From: Ilyomonas sp964658445 | Lineage (GTDB): Bacteria; Bacteroidota; Bacteroidia; Chitinophagales; Chitinophagaceae | NCBI GenBank assembly: GCA_964658445.1 | Contig: CAZZZH010000067.1 | Span: 1-18,538 of the forward strand | DNA: 18,538 nt | Direction of reading: 5' to 3' | Shown: piece by piece, positions 1-6,983 of the stretch | Position numbering within the stretch: the first letter of the stretch is position 1 | Layout of the letters: each line of letters opens with the position of its first letter | The notes under the pieces: generated by a model | What the model saw: the letters and a program-made list of their open reading frames with translations, nothing else | Told to the model about the DNA's origin: nothing | Databases searched by the model: none | Made by a program: the position numbers and the translations under genes

Positions 1-1
1 T

Positions 2-967
2 GAGACTATCGATAAAATACTTGCAGCCGGAGCGTTGGATGGTGAGGCTATTGGTATTCCCTGTGGCATCCTATCTATAGACAGACAAACGCTCGGATTT
101 AATGCACCAGACCTTATAATCCTCTCCGGAATGCCTGGTGAAGGTAAAAGTACCCTTGCTCTCCAATGGGCAGTTAATATGGCACGCAAAGGCTTCCCCG
201 TCGGTTTCATGAGCTTGGAAATGAAAAGCTTCCAGTTGGTTTTAAAGATGCTTTCCATGGAAACCGGAATTGATATACAGAATCTTCGCCGGGGTAAGCT
301 AAACGACGACAGTTGGGATGCCATTAATAGTGCTGTCGAATTCCTAAAATCTCTTCAGTTTCATTTTTCGGATAAAGGAGGTATTAGCATTATTGACCTC
401 AAGGCAATGATATATGGCTGGGTTAAAACGAAAGGTGTAAAAATCTTGTTCCTCGATTATATCCAACTTGTTACTGTCTTCGGAGTAGACCGTCGCTTTG
501 ATACAAGGGAGCAAGAAGTGAATTACATATCCAAACAATTAAAAGCAATCTGTATGGATCTGGATATACCCATCATTGCTTTAAGCCAAATGAGCAGAAA
601 AGAGAAGGGAGTAAAAAGAAAACCTGTAATGAGCGACCTGAGAGAATCCGGTGCAATAGAGCAGGATGCTGATGGTATCATGTTCGTTTGGCGCCCTGTG
701 TTCAATGGTGTACTACACGACAGTAATAGTCGCCCTTTCGGAGAAGATGACGCCTTCCTTCTGATTGAAAAATATCGTCTTGGACGTACTGGAGCTGTAG
801 AGTTGAATTTCAGAGGTGGTTCCAGCATGTTTACTCAACGGTCGTTAGTTCCGCTAATTAATAGTTCTGCAGTTGGAAGCACAGATGGCGCTAAGCTCTT
901 TATTGAACAATCAAAGAATCAAAATGGAGAGTTTGACGACGGTTTTAGTGCCACAGATACATTTTGA
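2..967 (+). CDS. Replicative DNA helicase, DnaB C-terminal domain (5' partial)
   Basis: Hexameric 5'-3' replicative helicase core, ATP-driven, probably serving replication of the phage or mobile element it sits in. The reading frame is open to the left edge (in-frame residues E-T-I-D-K-I-L precede the first possible start, a TTG at 35), so the true start is outside the window. Visible motifs are Walker A GMPGEGKST (from base 128), a Walker B-like LFLDYIQL, and the DnaB signature DLRESGAIEQDADG near base 635, followed by a basic C-terminal stretch containing KYRLGRTG. About 320 residues are seen; full DnaB is about 450, so an N-terminal domain could lie upstream or the gene could be a short phage form. 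The next gene is a small terminase, which argues for a phage or satellite replication gene rather than the host dnaB. Family call is secure; phage origin is inferred from context. Confidence 0.9.
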   Translation, partial: ETIDKILAAGALDGEAIGIPCGILSIDRQTLGFNAPDLIILSGMPGEGKSTLALQWAVNMARKGFPVGFMSLEMKSFQLVLKMLSMETGIDIQNLRRGKLNDDSWDAINSAVEFLKSLQFHFSDKGGISIIDLKAMIYGWVKTKGVKILFLDYIQLVTVFGVDRRFDTREQEVNYISKQLKAICMDLDIPIIALSQMSRKEKGVKRKPVMSDLRESGAIEQDADGIMFVWRPVFNGVLHDSNSRPFGEDDAFLLIEKYRLGRTGAVELNFRGGSSMFTQRSLVPLINSSAVGSTDGAKLFIEQSKNQNGEFDDGFSATDTF

Positions 968-1010
968 TGGTGGATGTAATGAAGCTATTTTAATAGGACG
1001 ATGCATGAAG

Positions 1011-1145
1011 CGCAATAGCGATATGGGGAGCGCCATGGTACTACCTACCCCGGGGCGGCTTGGGTCCTTCCCCGCCAATTTTTTTCGCGGTGCGTGTGCA
1101 GTCCAGAAATTCTCTAGTTGCGAGTTTTTTTTAAGTCCGCAATAA
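1011..1145. other. GC-rich packaging-site (cos)-like patch upstream of small terminase
   Basis: The 293-bp space between helicase and small terminase has no convincing gene. Its first half is sharply GC-rich in an AT-rich neighbourhood, with a CCCCGGGG palindrome followed by GGCGG and GGGTCCTTCCCCGCC, then long T runs. In lambda-like phages cos lies directly 5' of the small terminase gene, and the same placement holds here. A 10-bp direct repeat AATTCCGCAC occurs at 1144-1153 and 1230-1239, just upstream of the terminase start, and could be a terminase-binding repeat. The position and composition are seen; the packaging role is inference. A decayed coding fragment remains possible. Confidence 0.35.
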
Positions 1146-1260
1146 TTCCGCACGTCACATGAGTAAGTCGCTTAGAATGAAAAAGTTGGTACTTGTAGAC
1201 TGCCTAGCGGCTGTACATAATGGAAAACCAATTCCGCACTTGTGATCGAAAATAAAAGCT

Positions 1261-1908
1261 ATGGCAAAAACGAAACAACAAGAGAAAGAATTATCGATTA
1301 GGGCTTACGCTGCCTTGCTAAAGGTGGATGAAAAGACGGTTCGCAACGCCAGGAATGGCGGTCTGCTGGGGAAAGGCTACAACTCTTCTACGGGTAAGAT
1401 TATTCCTTCTCTTGCTGATAAATCCTGGGGCGCTACACAAAAAGCAGTCAAGCCAAAAGCCGGCGTTAGCCGTCAGAAAGCTATAAAGAAACTGGAAGCT
1501 GGTCAAGCAATTGGATCCGAACCGCAGGTAACGTCAAACATTCTATCCACTAAACCGCTGGAGGAAATGACGGCGCCCGAGTTGCTCTCCTGTATCTCAA
1601 TAACGGCTGACATGCCGCAGGTGTCGGCGATGAGGTATCGGGAGATCATCGCTCTGGCATTGGACAAGATTAAGCTGCAGAAAGAAGCAGGCCTGCTCAT
1701 AGAGAAAACAAAGGTGGATGCTGCCCTCTTTGTAGCGGGAACCGGGCTGAAAAGATCTCTTCTTGCTATTCCAGCGAGGGTGACCGACGACATAAGGGCA
1801 GCACCTTCCACGGTAGATGCCATGAATATACTTACGACCGAGATCAATGAAGTGCTTAGGGTATTCTCGGATCAGCATACAATGCAATCTGAAATACGTT
1901 ATACCTGA
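1261..1908 (+). CDS. Phage terminase small subunit, Nu1-like DNA-packaging protein
   Basis: Small terminases bind the packaging site and load the large terminase motor onto phage DNA. The 215-residue product begins with a helix-turn-helix-like segment (residues about 10-35, with LKVDEKTVRNARNGG), followed by the G-K-I-I-P-S-L-A-D-K-S-W pattern that in this family follows the HTH as a 'GKvdpeaAdrqW' stretch. After a linker of about 60 residues, the C-terminal half has YREIIALALDKIKLQKEAG, then the lLaiPaRv and iLttEInevL stretches typical of the family. The ATG at 1261 follows an A-rich leader (aaaataaaagct), as elsewhere in the window. No large terminase follows: the next gene starts within 70 bp and resembles a tail assembly chaperone. 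Recognition is by pattern, not by search. Confidence 0.7.
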   Translation: MAKTKQQEKELSIRAYAALLKVDEKTVRNARNGGLLGKGYNSSTGKIIPSLADKSWGATQKAVKPKAGVSRQKAIKKLEAGQAIGSEPQVTSNILSTKPLEEMTAPELLSCISITADMPQVSAMRYREIIALALDKIKLQKEAGLLIEKTKVDAALFVAGTGLKRSLLAIPARVTDDIRAAPSTVDAMNILTTEINEVLRVFSDQHTMQSEIRYT

Positions 1909-1975
1909 CAATTCATAATGGCTCACAGAAACATCAAACGACAATTGAATGAAAGAAATAAAAGCACTTAAAAAA

Positions 1976-2365
1976 ATGACCGACAGAGGCTTCTTCTTCG
2001 CCAATGAAATGGAAGCACGATTGAATATTTATACTCGCAATAATGCAGACGGAACCAGTACAAAAGAAGTTGTTCTAACAGATTGCAAAAAAAGAGCTCG
2101 TGTAAGACAATCCAATAGCCGGGATTACAACGAAGTTGCACGACTAGCTAGCAATGATTTGCAATATGCTATTGCAATACTCTCCAGCTGTACAATGCTA
2201 GACAGTAAGAGAGCCGGGTTATCAGATATCGAAGAGCTAACCAAAATGGATTTGCTGAGGCTGGGGAGTGCCTACTGTTTACTGAACACTAAAGACTGGA
2301 AAACACTTATGGATGACTTTAGGATAAAAGTTATCGAGGAAATCGCAAATATTCAACTTGAATAA
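1976..2365 (+). CDS. Tail assembly chaperone-like protein (copy 1)
   Basis: Product of about 129 residues from the ATG at 1976 (an upstream in-frame ATG at 1949 would add nine). The later start is preferred because it aligns with the paralogue at 3766 and has the A-rich leader seen before other genes. Shared pattern: FFAN-E-(x)n-IYT-(x)3-N-ADGT-(x)2-K-V-x-L near the N-terminus, then a helical region with AIAILSSCTML and a terminal D-I-E-E-L-(x)4-D-L-L-R-L. This 'V-x-LP / R / helix / D-I-x-x-L-x-x-x-D' layout resembles Mu gpE-type tail assembly chaperones, which coat the tape measure protein before tail assembly. Two related sequences lie just downstream (3474 and 3766), and the third is directly before the tape measure gene, the usual chaperone position. 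Function is inferred from layout and position. Confidence 0.55.
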   Translation: MTDRGFFFANEMEARLNIYTRNNADGTSTKEVVLTDCKKRARVRQSNSRDYNEVARLASNDLQYAIAILSSCTMLDSKRAGLSDIEELTKMDLLRLGSAYCLLNTKDWKTLMDDFRIKVIEEIANIQLE

Positions 2366-2463
2366 AATTTATTGGGCATAGTAGGTATTATAAAAGTGAT
2401 TGTTTAGTCACTCTAATGCCTGGATTCTTTACTGATTTCAATTTCTTACTAAAAACAAATACC

Positions 2464-3459
2464 ATGTTAGATTACACAGCACAGGATGCCTTTACCGCGA
2501 CACAGATTTACGGACTATCCGACCTCGTAAAAGGAGGTCTTGACGGACCTAGCAACACACCGATAAAAGCACTGCTGGACAGAACACAATACCTGTTCAA
2601 CCGGTTGTATCGGTATGACAGCGCGTTGCCTTTGGCGGCTTCTGCATCCATCGATGCAAGTGTTATCGGAAAGTTCATTTCCGTAACTGCAACCAACGAA
2701 AACGTTGTGTTGACGCTGGCGGCGCTATCGGCTTTTCCATATGGATATGTTTTACCAATTGCTGCCAGTTGTGCAGCTTTAAAAAACGTTGCCATTCAGT
2801 CACCAAACATGATTTACCTGAATGGCAGCTACATGGATAACATGATCTATATGCACGATGGCGAAGTGCTCTATCTGCTTCGCGATGCAGGCACGTGGAC
2901 GGTTATCGCTTACAAAGGCAATTTCGAGAGAGTAGGCGAATGCGTATCCGGTTATGTGCAGATGCCGGGCACATTGATACGTCAGGGCAGCACCGGCACC
3001 ATCAACGTCGCCGACTATCCGCGGCTTTGCAAATGGATTGACGAAAAGCTAACATTAAATCAGCAAAAAGTTTCGGATGGCACCTGGCTGAGTGACCCGG
3101 GCGGTGTTCCCAAATTCCGGGGCTGTTTCAGTACGGGCAATGGCACTACAACTCGCCGGCTGCCGGACGACAGGGGCTTATTCGATCGTTACCTCGATTT
3201 AAACAGGGGCTTGGACACGAACCGCCTTTACAACTATCCTGGCGGCTACGAAGATATGATGATACAAAGCCACACGCACCGCTTCCGCTATGAATGGAAT
3301 GGTACGGACGGCTCAAACAATGACGGGCAAAATGCTTACAACGGAGATACTGAAGACGGCGGTCATGGCTCAGGCTATAATACAGGCGCTATTGAAGCTA
3401 CTGGCGGCAATTCAACACATCCAAAAAACAACGCAAAACTTCCACTGATTATTTATTAG
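2464..3459 (+). CDS. Phage tail fibre / tail collar-like protein
   Basis: Receptor-binding tail fibre or collar-type protein of about 331 residues, expected at the tail tip. The C-terminal third shows the recurring phage fibre pattern: RRLPDDRGLFDRYLDLNRG, then an R-L-Y-N-Y-P-G-G-Y-E-D stretch, the histidine-rich IQSHTHRF, a Gly/Asn-rich section, and a last segment GGNSTHPKNNAKLPLIIY that matches the 'E-x-R-P-x-N-x-A' ending of collar-domain fibres. The mid region is beta-rich with GYVQMPGTLIRQG, typical of a tail-collar domain. Start at 2464 (MLDYTAQDAF) is preferred over the ATG at 2416 because the leader aaaacaaatacc fits the other genes and the added N-terminus is not fibre-like. It is unusual for a fibre gene to sit between chaperone-like copies and before the tape measure gene. 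No fibre-assembly chaperone is seen. Confidence 0.75.
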   Translation: MLDYTAQDAFTATQIYGLSDLVKGGLDGPSNTPIKALLDRTQYLFNRLYRYDSALPLAASASIDASVIGKFISVTATNENVVLTLAALSAFPYGYVLPIAASCAALKNVAIQSPNMIYLNGSYMDNMIYMHDGEVLYLLRDAGTWTVIAYKGNFERVGECVSGYVQMPGTLIRQGSTGTINVADYPRLCKWIDEKLTLNQQKVSDGTWLSDPGGVPKFRGCFSTGNGTTTRRLPDDRGLFDRYLDLNRGLDTNRLYNYPGGYEDMMIQSHTHRFRYEWNGTDGSNNDGQNAYNGDTEDGGHGSGYNTGAIEATGGNSTHPKNNAKLPLIIY

Positions 3460-3473
3460 AAATTCATAGGGCT

Positions 3474-3724
3474 ATGGTTCACCTTGACAACGACTCCTAC
3501 TTCGCCAACGATGAGGAAAAACCACAGGGGATACCCACAACCCAAAATGCAGAAGGCAATTCTATTAAAAAAGTAATCCTTCCGGTTTGTAAGAAAGAAG
3601 CAACCCATCCGACGACCGAGATGTTATGGCTGTGCCAAACGAAGTAGAAGCTAACAATATTATGAACGATGAGTTCAAACGAGTACTTGCTTTCTATGCA
3701 AGCTTGAAAGTGAACGAGGCGTAA
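3474..3724 (+). pseudogene. Frameshifted tail assembly chaperone-like gene (copy 2)
   Basis: A 57-codon ORF (3474-3647) begins MVHLDNDSYFANDEE and carries the same FAN-(x)n-GI-(x)n-NAEGN-(x)2-KKVILP pattern as copies 1 and 3. Homology then continues in the -1 frame, open from 3593 to the TAA at 3722-3724 (SDDRDVMAVPNEVEANNIM), matching the middle of the paralogues. The last 40 residues of the family, with D-I-E-x-L, are missing. No canonical X-XXY-YYZ slippery heptamer is present in the shared window 3593-3644, and a stop at 3590 in the second frame blocks an earlier slip at the A6 run (3566-3572). A one-base loss plus C-terminal truncation is the simplest reading. Confidence 0.6.
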
Positions 3725-3765
3725 TTTTTAAGGCAATAAACAGTTTTCAAAAGCAAAAATCATTT

Positions 3766-4098
3766 ATGGATCGAAGCACAAATGACAACCATCATTTTTT
3801 CGCAAACGAGAGAGAGGAGCGGGAAGGTATTTACACCCTTGTCAATACGGATGGAACGATCCATAAGAAAGTGTTTCTTCCCGATTCCAGTCAGACTGCT
3901 ATTATTCGGCAAGCCGGATATAAGGAGATGGCTGAGATTAAACGGTTGACTGATGATCATACAAAACAGTCCTTTGCCTTGATTGCGTGTTGTACGATGC
4001 TGGAAGACGTTCGCGCCGGATTGGATGATATAGAAAACCTTAGCTACCAGGATTTCATGCGGCTTGTAATTGCCTGTAATAACTTAAACATAGAGTAG
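3766..4098 (+). CDS. Tail assembly chaperone-like protein (copy 3)
   Basis: 110-residue protein 35 bp upstream of the tape measure gene, the position normally held by the tail assembly chaperone that keeps the tape measure soluble and guides tube polymerisation. Layout: FFANEREEREGIYT and NTDGT (residues 11-30), KKVFLPD, then AIIRQAGYKEMAEIKRL, a helix SFALIACCTML, and DIENLSYQDFMRLV at the C-terminus. The 'v-x-LP ... iR-x-(x)2-kdM-x-x-i ... alia ... d-l-x-x-l-x-x-x-D' progression resembles Mu gpE family proteins. It is a paralogue of the genes at 1976 and 3474. In many phages this chaperone is extended by a programmed frameshift; no extension ORF is visible here because the tape measure start follows closely. 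Confidence 0.6.
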   Translation: MDRSTNDNHHFFANEREEREGIYTLVNTDGTIHKKVFLPDSSQTAIIRQAGYKEMAEIKRLTDDHTKQSFALIACCTMLEDVRAGLDDIENLSYQDFMRLVIACNNLNIE

Positions 4099-4133
4099 TA
4101 TTCATGTAAAAACATTCATTCAAATCAAAAACT

Positions 4134-5963
4134 ATGGACAAGAATCTTAAAATAGCGATTATACTTTCAGCTATTGACAAAGCAACTTCTGTTACAAATA
4201 AAGCTTTTGCCAATGCGGAACGACATGCTAAGTCGTTACAGAAAATGTCCGACAGCGCCAATAAGATCGGTAACACGTCGCTGCTTGCCGGCACTGCTAT
4301 TACTGCTTTCTTCGGTAAGACAATCGCCGATGCTCGTGACGCAAAGATCGCGCAGGATAAGCTGGTGTTGGGTTTTCAAACGATGGGAAGCACGGCGGAG
4401 CAAGCAAAGAAGATGATCGACTTTGCCGGCGTTCAGGAATTCAAATGGGGCGTTCAGGATGAGGACATAGAGAATGTAATGGGTAAGCTGTCAACGTTCA
4501 AACGCGCCATGTCTGACCAGGCGATTGCAAGTGGTGTCTTTACCAGAGCCACACAAGCTGCATTTGACATGCAGGCGAAAGGATACGGCGATGCAATGAG
4601 CAATATTGACCAGCTCGGCAAAGCGTTGCAAAACCCGATGCTGGGAAGCCAGGCGCTATCACGTGCCGGCGCCATCAACAAAGAAGACCTGCCGATGATT
4701 AGATACATTCAGCAAACGAAAGGCATTGCTTCAGCACAGAAGTACGTGCTGGATGCGATAGAGAAGCAGGTGAAAGGCTCGGCGGCTGCAATGGCGGATC
4801 CGTTGCAAGTAATGAAAATCCAGTTCACTGAGGTTAGTGAAGCGATCGGCAGGCAGCTGCTTCCTATCGTGAATAAATACGCTAATTTCATTACCGCAAA
4901 CATCGGGACAGTATTCGACTGGATAGACAAGCATAAGAGAATGGTCGTTCTAATTGCCAAAGCCGGCGTAGCCTTACTTGCGTTCGGTGCCGTAATGAAA
5001 ACTGTATCGTTCGGGCTATCTGGATTTTCTACCGCTTGGACGATGTATGGCAATGCTCTCAAAGCGGCTCAGTTCGCCAAAGGTCTATTAGGTTTTGGAT
5101 CCACAGCATTGGAAGCCGGAGCGAATCTAAATAAATTTCAAACGGCGGGATTGAAAACGCTAACAGTTGTAAAGTCGGTAAGCAAAGGAATCAGTAAGGC
5201 ATTTATGTGGATGGGCGAACAGCTTGCCGCAGCAGGTGAGTTTTTGCTAGCCAACCCAATCATCTTAGTAATTGTCGCGGTAGCGGCAGCAGCTTTGCTC
5301 ATTTACAAATATTGGACGCCGATAAAAGCCTTCTTCGTCAATCTATGGGCGAAGGTAAAAGAGCCAGTGATGAAGTTCTGGAACTGGCTTAAACCCTATC
5401 TTCTCAACTTCACACCGGTTGGTTTAATTATCAAATACTGGAAGCCGCTTAGCAATTTCTTTGTGAAGATATGGGAAGATGTAAAGAATGTTTTTGTCAA
5501 CACGTTCAATTGGATAAACAATCTCGCCGGCAAGTTTTGGGACGCCGGTATGAACATCGTAAAGTCGGTTTGGGAAGGCATGAAATCGATGGCCCACAAA
5601 CCGGTTGAGCTGATAGCCGATATCACCAAAAAGATAAGAGAATATCTTCCCTTCTCTCCTGCCAAAGCCGGCGCTTTCCGTGACCTGCACCGGGTAAAGA
5701 TTGTAGAAACAATCGTGCAGTCGATGAAGGCAAAGCCAGCCATAGAAGCAATGCATCGGGTTACTTCCGGAATGTATGATACCGCTAACAGATCTATACC
5801 GGATCACAGCGTAGGTGGACACACTTTCAACTTTTCGCCGGTAATACATCTAAGCGGAGGAGCTACCAGGCAGGATGCCGACAGGCTAACATCGAGTATG
5901 AAGCAACAGATGGACAAGTGGTGGAGAGATATGAATGCGAACAAGAGTCGGATAAGCTTCTAA
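4134..5963 (+). CDS. Phage tail tape measure protein
   Basis: Sets tail length by acting as a ruler during tube assembly. The 609-residue protein starts with a Gly/Ala-rich, coiled N-terminal region (residues 1-240) containing ALQNPMLGSQALSRAGAI and LGFQTMGSTAEQAKKMIDFA, typical of Mu/P2-type tape measures. Two hydrophobic segments follow (about 269-294 and 374-394), then a Trp-rich region (395-480) of repeated W-(x)n-W-K units, the well-known LPFSPAKAGAFRDLHR motif (505-520), and a C-terminus with SPVIHLSGGATRQDADRL. The start is an ATG in an A-rich context (caaaaactATGGAC). It follows a chaperone-like gene by 35 bp and ends just before a terminator, so it closes the transcript. Baseplate and late tail genes that normally follow are absent. 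At 609 residues the tail would be short if the length rule holds. Confidence 0.9.
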   Translation: MDKNLKIAIILSAIDKATSVTNKAFANAERHAKSLQKMSDSANKIGNTSLLAGTAITAFFGKTIADARDAKIAQDKLVLGFQTMGSTAEQAKKMIDFAGVQEFKWGVQDEDIENVMGKLSTFKRAMSDQAIASGVFTRATQAAFDMQAKGYGDAMSNIDQLGKALQNPMLGSQALSRAGAINKEDLPMIRYIQQTKGIASAQKYVLDAIEKQVKGSAAAMADPLQVMKIQFTEVSEAIGRQLLPIVNKYANFITANIGTVFDWIDKHKRMVVLIAKAGVALLAFGAVMKTVSFGLSGFSTAWTMYGNALKAAQFAKGLLGFGSTALEAGANLNKFQTAGLKTLTVVKSVSKGISKAFMWMGEQLAAAGEFLLANPIILVIVAVAAAALLIYKYWTPIKAFFVNLWAKVKEPVMKFWNWLKPYLLNFTPVGLIIKYWKPLSNFFVKIWEDVKNVFVNTFNWINNLAGKFWDAGMNIVKSVWEGMKSMAHKPVELIADITKKIREYLPFSPAKAGAFRDLHRVKIVETIVQSMKAKPAIEAMHRVTSGMYDTANRSIPDHSVGGHTFNFSPVIHLSGGATRQDADRLTSSMKQQMDKWWRDMNANKSRISF

Positions 5964-5980
5964 ATATTTAAGCCTTTTAT

Positions 5981-6014
5981 AAAGCCGCTGTGAGAAATAC
6001 ATACAGCGGCTTTT
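5981..6014 (+). terminator. Rho-independent terminator after tape measure gene
   Basis: An 11-bp perfect stem (AAAGCCGCTGT at 5981-5991 with ACAGCGGCTTT at 6003-6013) and an 11-nt loop, ending in four T residues. It lies 18 bp after the tape measure stop. Its minus-strand copy ends in CTTTATAAAA, so it may also stop the converging minus-strand cluster that ends at 6093. Confidence 0.85.
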
Positions 6015-6092
6015 GCAATTCCTTACATCGGCTTCGGCGTTCTAAAACTTGAGAAGATGAGGTGTATGTGTAGTCAGAACACAAGCGGAAAT

Positions 6093-6317
6093 TTAGTCAG
6101 AATCGTTAGGGAAGTAAAATCGAATGTTTGAAATCTTGCCAATTATAAATAGAACTAAAAGTCCAATAGGAATTGCCAATATTATTACCAGTATTGACGG
6201 TGACTTTTCTCCATTAAGTTTTTTGTAGATTCCAAGGCCAAGTATTACACCTAAGCCTATTACATAAGATACCAATAGTATAATTACTACACCTATGAAC
6301 ACTAAAAAGTCCCTCAA
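6093..6317 (-). CDS. Small two-helix membrane protein
   Basis: 74-residue hydrophobic protein of unknown family. Two membrane segments are visible: about residues 4-30 (FLVFIGVVIILLVSYVIGLG) and 43-62 (LVIILAIPIGLLVLFIIGKI), with a short Lys-rich loop (KKLNGEKSP) between. An in-frame stop three codons upstream and no in-frame ATG force a TTG start at 6317 (or a shorter GTG form at residue 6). It is last in a minus-strand series, 48 bp after the 96-residue membrane gene, and may be co-transcribed. High AT content resembles its neighbours upstream. The coding call rests on the clear membrane pattern; function unknown. Confidence 0.55.
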   Translation of the reverse strand: MRDFLVFIGVVIILLVSYVIGLGVILGLGIYKKLNGEKSPSILVIILAIPIGLLVLFIIGKISNIRFYFPNDSD

Positions 6318-6365
6318 AAATACTCATAGATAAGAGTAAGTATATAGATTTTTATGCGAGGGGAA

Positions 6366-6656
6366 TTAAGATTGATTTGCCTCTCTTTCTTCTGCCGCGT
6401 CAGCTTCTTTTTTTGCGGGCAAGTAGTGTTTTACAAGGGGGTACATTGTTCTTGTTAAAACACCTTCTAATACACCTACAGTCACCTTTGTTTGCCATTC
6501 GCTCTTAATAAGTCCAGTAATGAGTGCAATAAAAAGGGCCAATACTATAAAAAAAGCTATTACAATACACCGAGTAACCAGAACTTTCATTCTGTTATAT
6601 TTCAATATGCCGTCAATTTTTGCACCCGTTGTAGTATTCGGTTTAGGCTGCGACAT
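6366..6656 (-). CDS. Small membrane protein in a tight operon
   Basis: 96-residue protein of no recognised family. A polar N-terminus (MSQPKPNTTTGAKIDG) and a basic stretch (KYNRMKVLVTR) precede one strong membrane segment, about residues 28-50 (CIVIAFFIVLALFIALITGL). A weaker, possibly amphipathic helix spans 57-80 (KVTVGVLEGVLTRTMYPLVK), and the tail is highly charged (KKEADAAEEREANQS). The ATG at 6656 lies three bases after the stop of the 107-residue zinc-ribbon gene, so the two are almost certainly co-translated from one mRNA. In compact multi-gene conflict systems a small membrane protein of this kind is often the effector; that role is only an inference here. Confidence 0.75.
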   Translation of the reverse strand: MSQPKPNTTTGAKIDGILKYNRMKVLVTRCIVIAFFIVLALFIALITGLIKSEWQTKVTVGVLEGVLTRTMYPLVKHYLPAKKEADAAEEREANQS

Positions 6657-6659
6657 AGG

Positions 6660-6983
6660 TTATTTCAATTGATAAAATTCGACCTTTTTAAGGGAGGACG
6701 TTTTATAAACCGAGGGTTCTACGTCATAAGATTCGCACAAGTCACAAACGAGCTCATCAGGTATTTCCTCATAAGAAGCAAAGTCAGCAATAAACCTGTT
6801 ATTGCATTTTTCGCCCGGACAAACTACGCCAATTCTTTTGACGAAAAGGCCCTCCTGTACAGCCATCTCGCAAATGAGGCGGGCATCATAACGAGAGATA
6901 TTGTAAGCACTTCTCACATTCTCAACGAAAACTTTGCCTTCGTCTATCCCGTCAATTGTTTGCAAGGATGTTAGCAATGACAT
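6660..6983 (-). CDS. Putative winged-helix plus zinc-ribbon protein
   Basis: 107-residue protein, family not recognised. Residues about 15-55 (GKVFVENVRSAYNISRYDAR, then a helix and GLFVKRIGVV) have the helix-turn-helix and wing spacing of a winged helix. It is followed by CPGEKCNNRF and, about 20 residues later, C-D-L-C (residues 56-82), giving four cysteines in two C-x(2-4)-C knuckles, a typical zinc ribbon. The C-terminus (VYKTSSLKKVEFYQLK) is beta-like. The ATG at 6983 lies 32 bp inside the end of the 286-residue gene, and its stop is 3 bp before the next start, so it is the middle gene of an operon. Such wHTH-ribbon proteins can act as DNA- or protein-binding adaptors. The domain call is by eye from spacing. 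Confidence 0.7.
   Translation of the reverse strand: MSLLTSLQTIDGIDEGKVFVENVRSAYNISRYDARLICEMAVQEGLFVKRIGVVCPGEKCNNRFIADFASYEEIPDELVCDLCESYDVEPSVYKTSSLKKVEFYQLK

Noticed and set aside
873..1145. 90-residue plus-strand ORF over the helicase end and the GC-rich patch
   Set aside because: Its first part is the helicase frame shifted, and the rest has no coding-like pattern.
3474..3724. Programmed -1 frameshift in the middle chaperone copy
   Set aside because: The second frame only opens at 3593, after the A6 run, and no canonical X-XXY-YYZ heptamer in the zero frame lies in the overlap. The copy also lacks the family's C-terminal end, which fits decay better.
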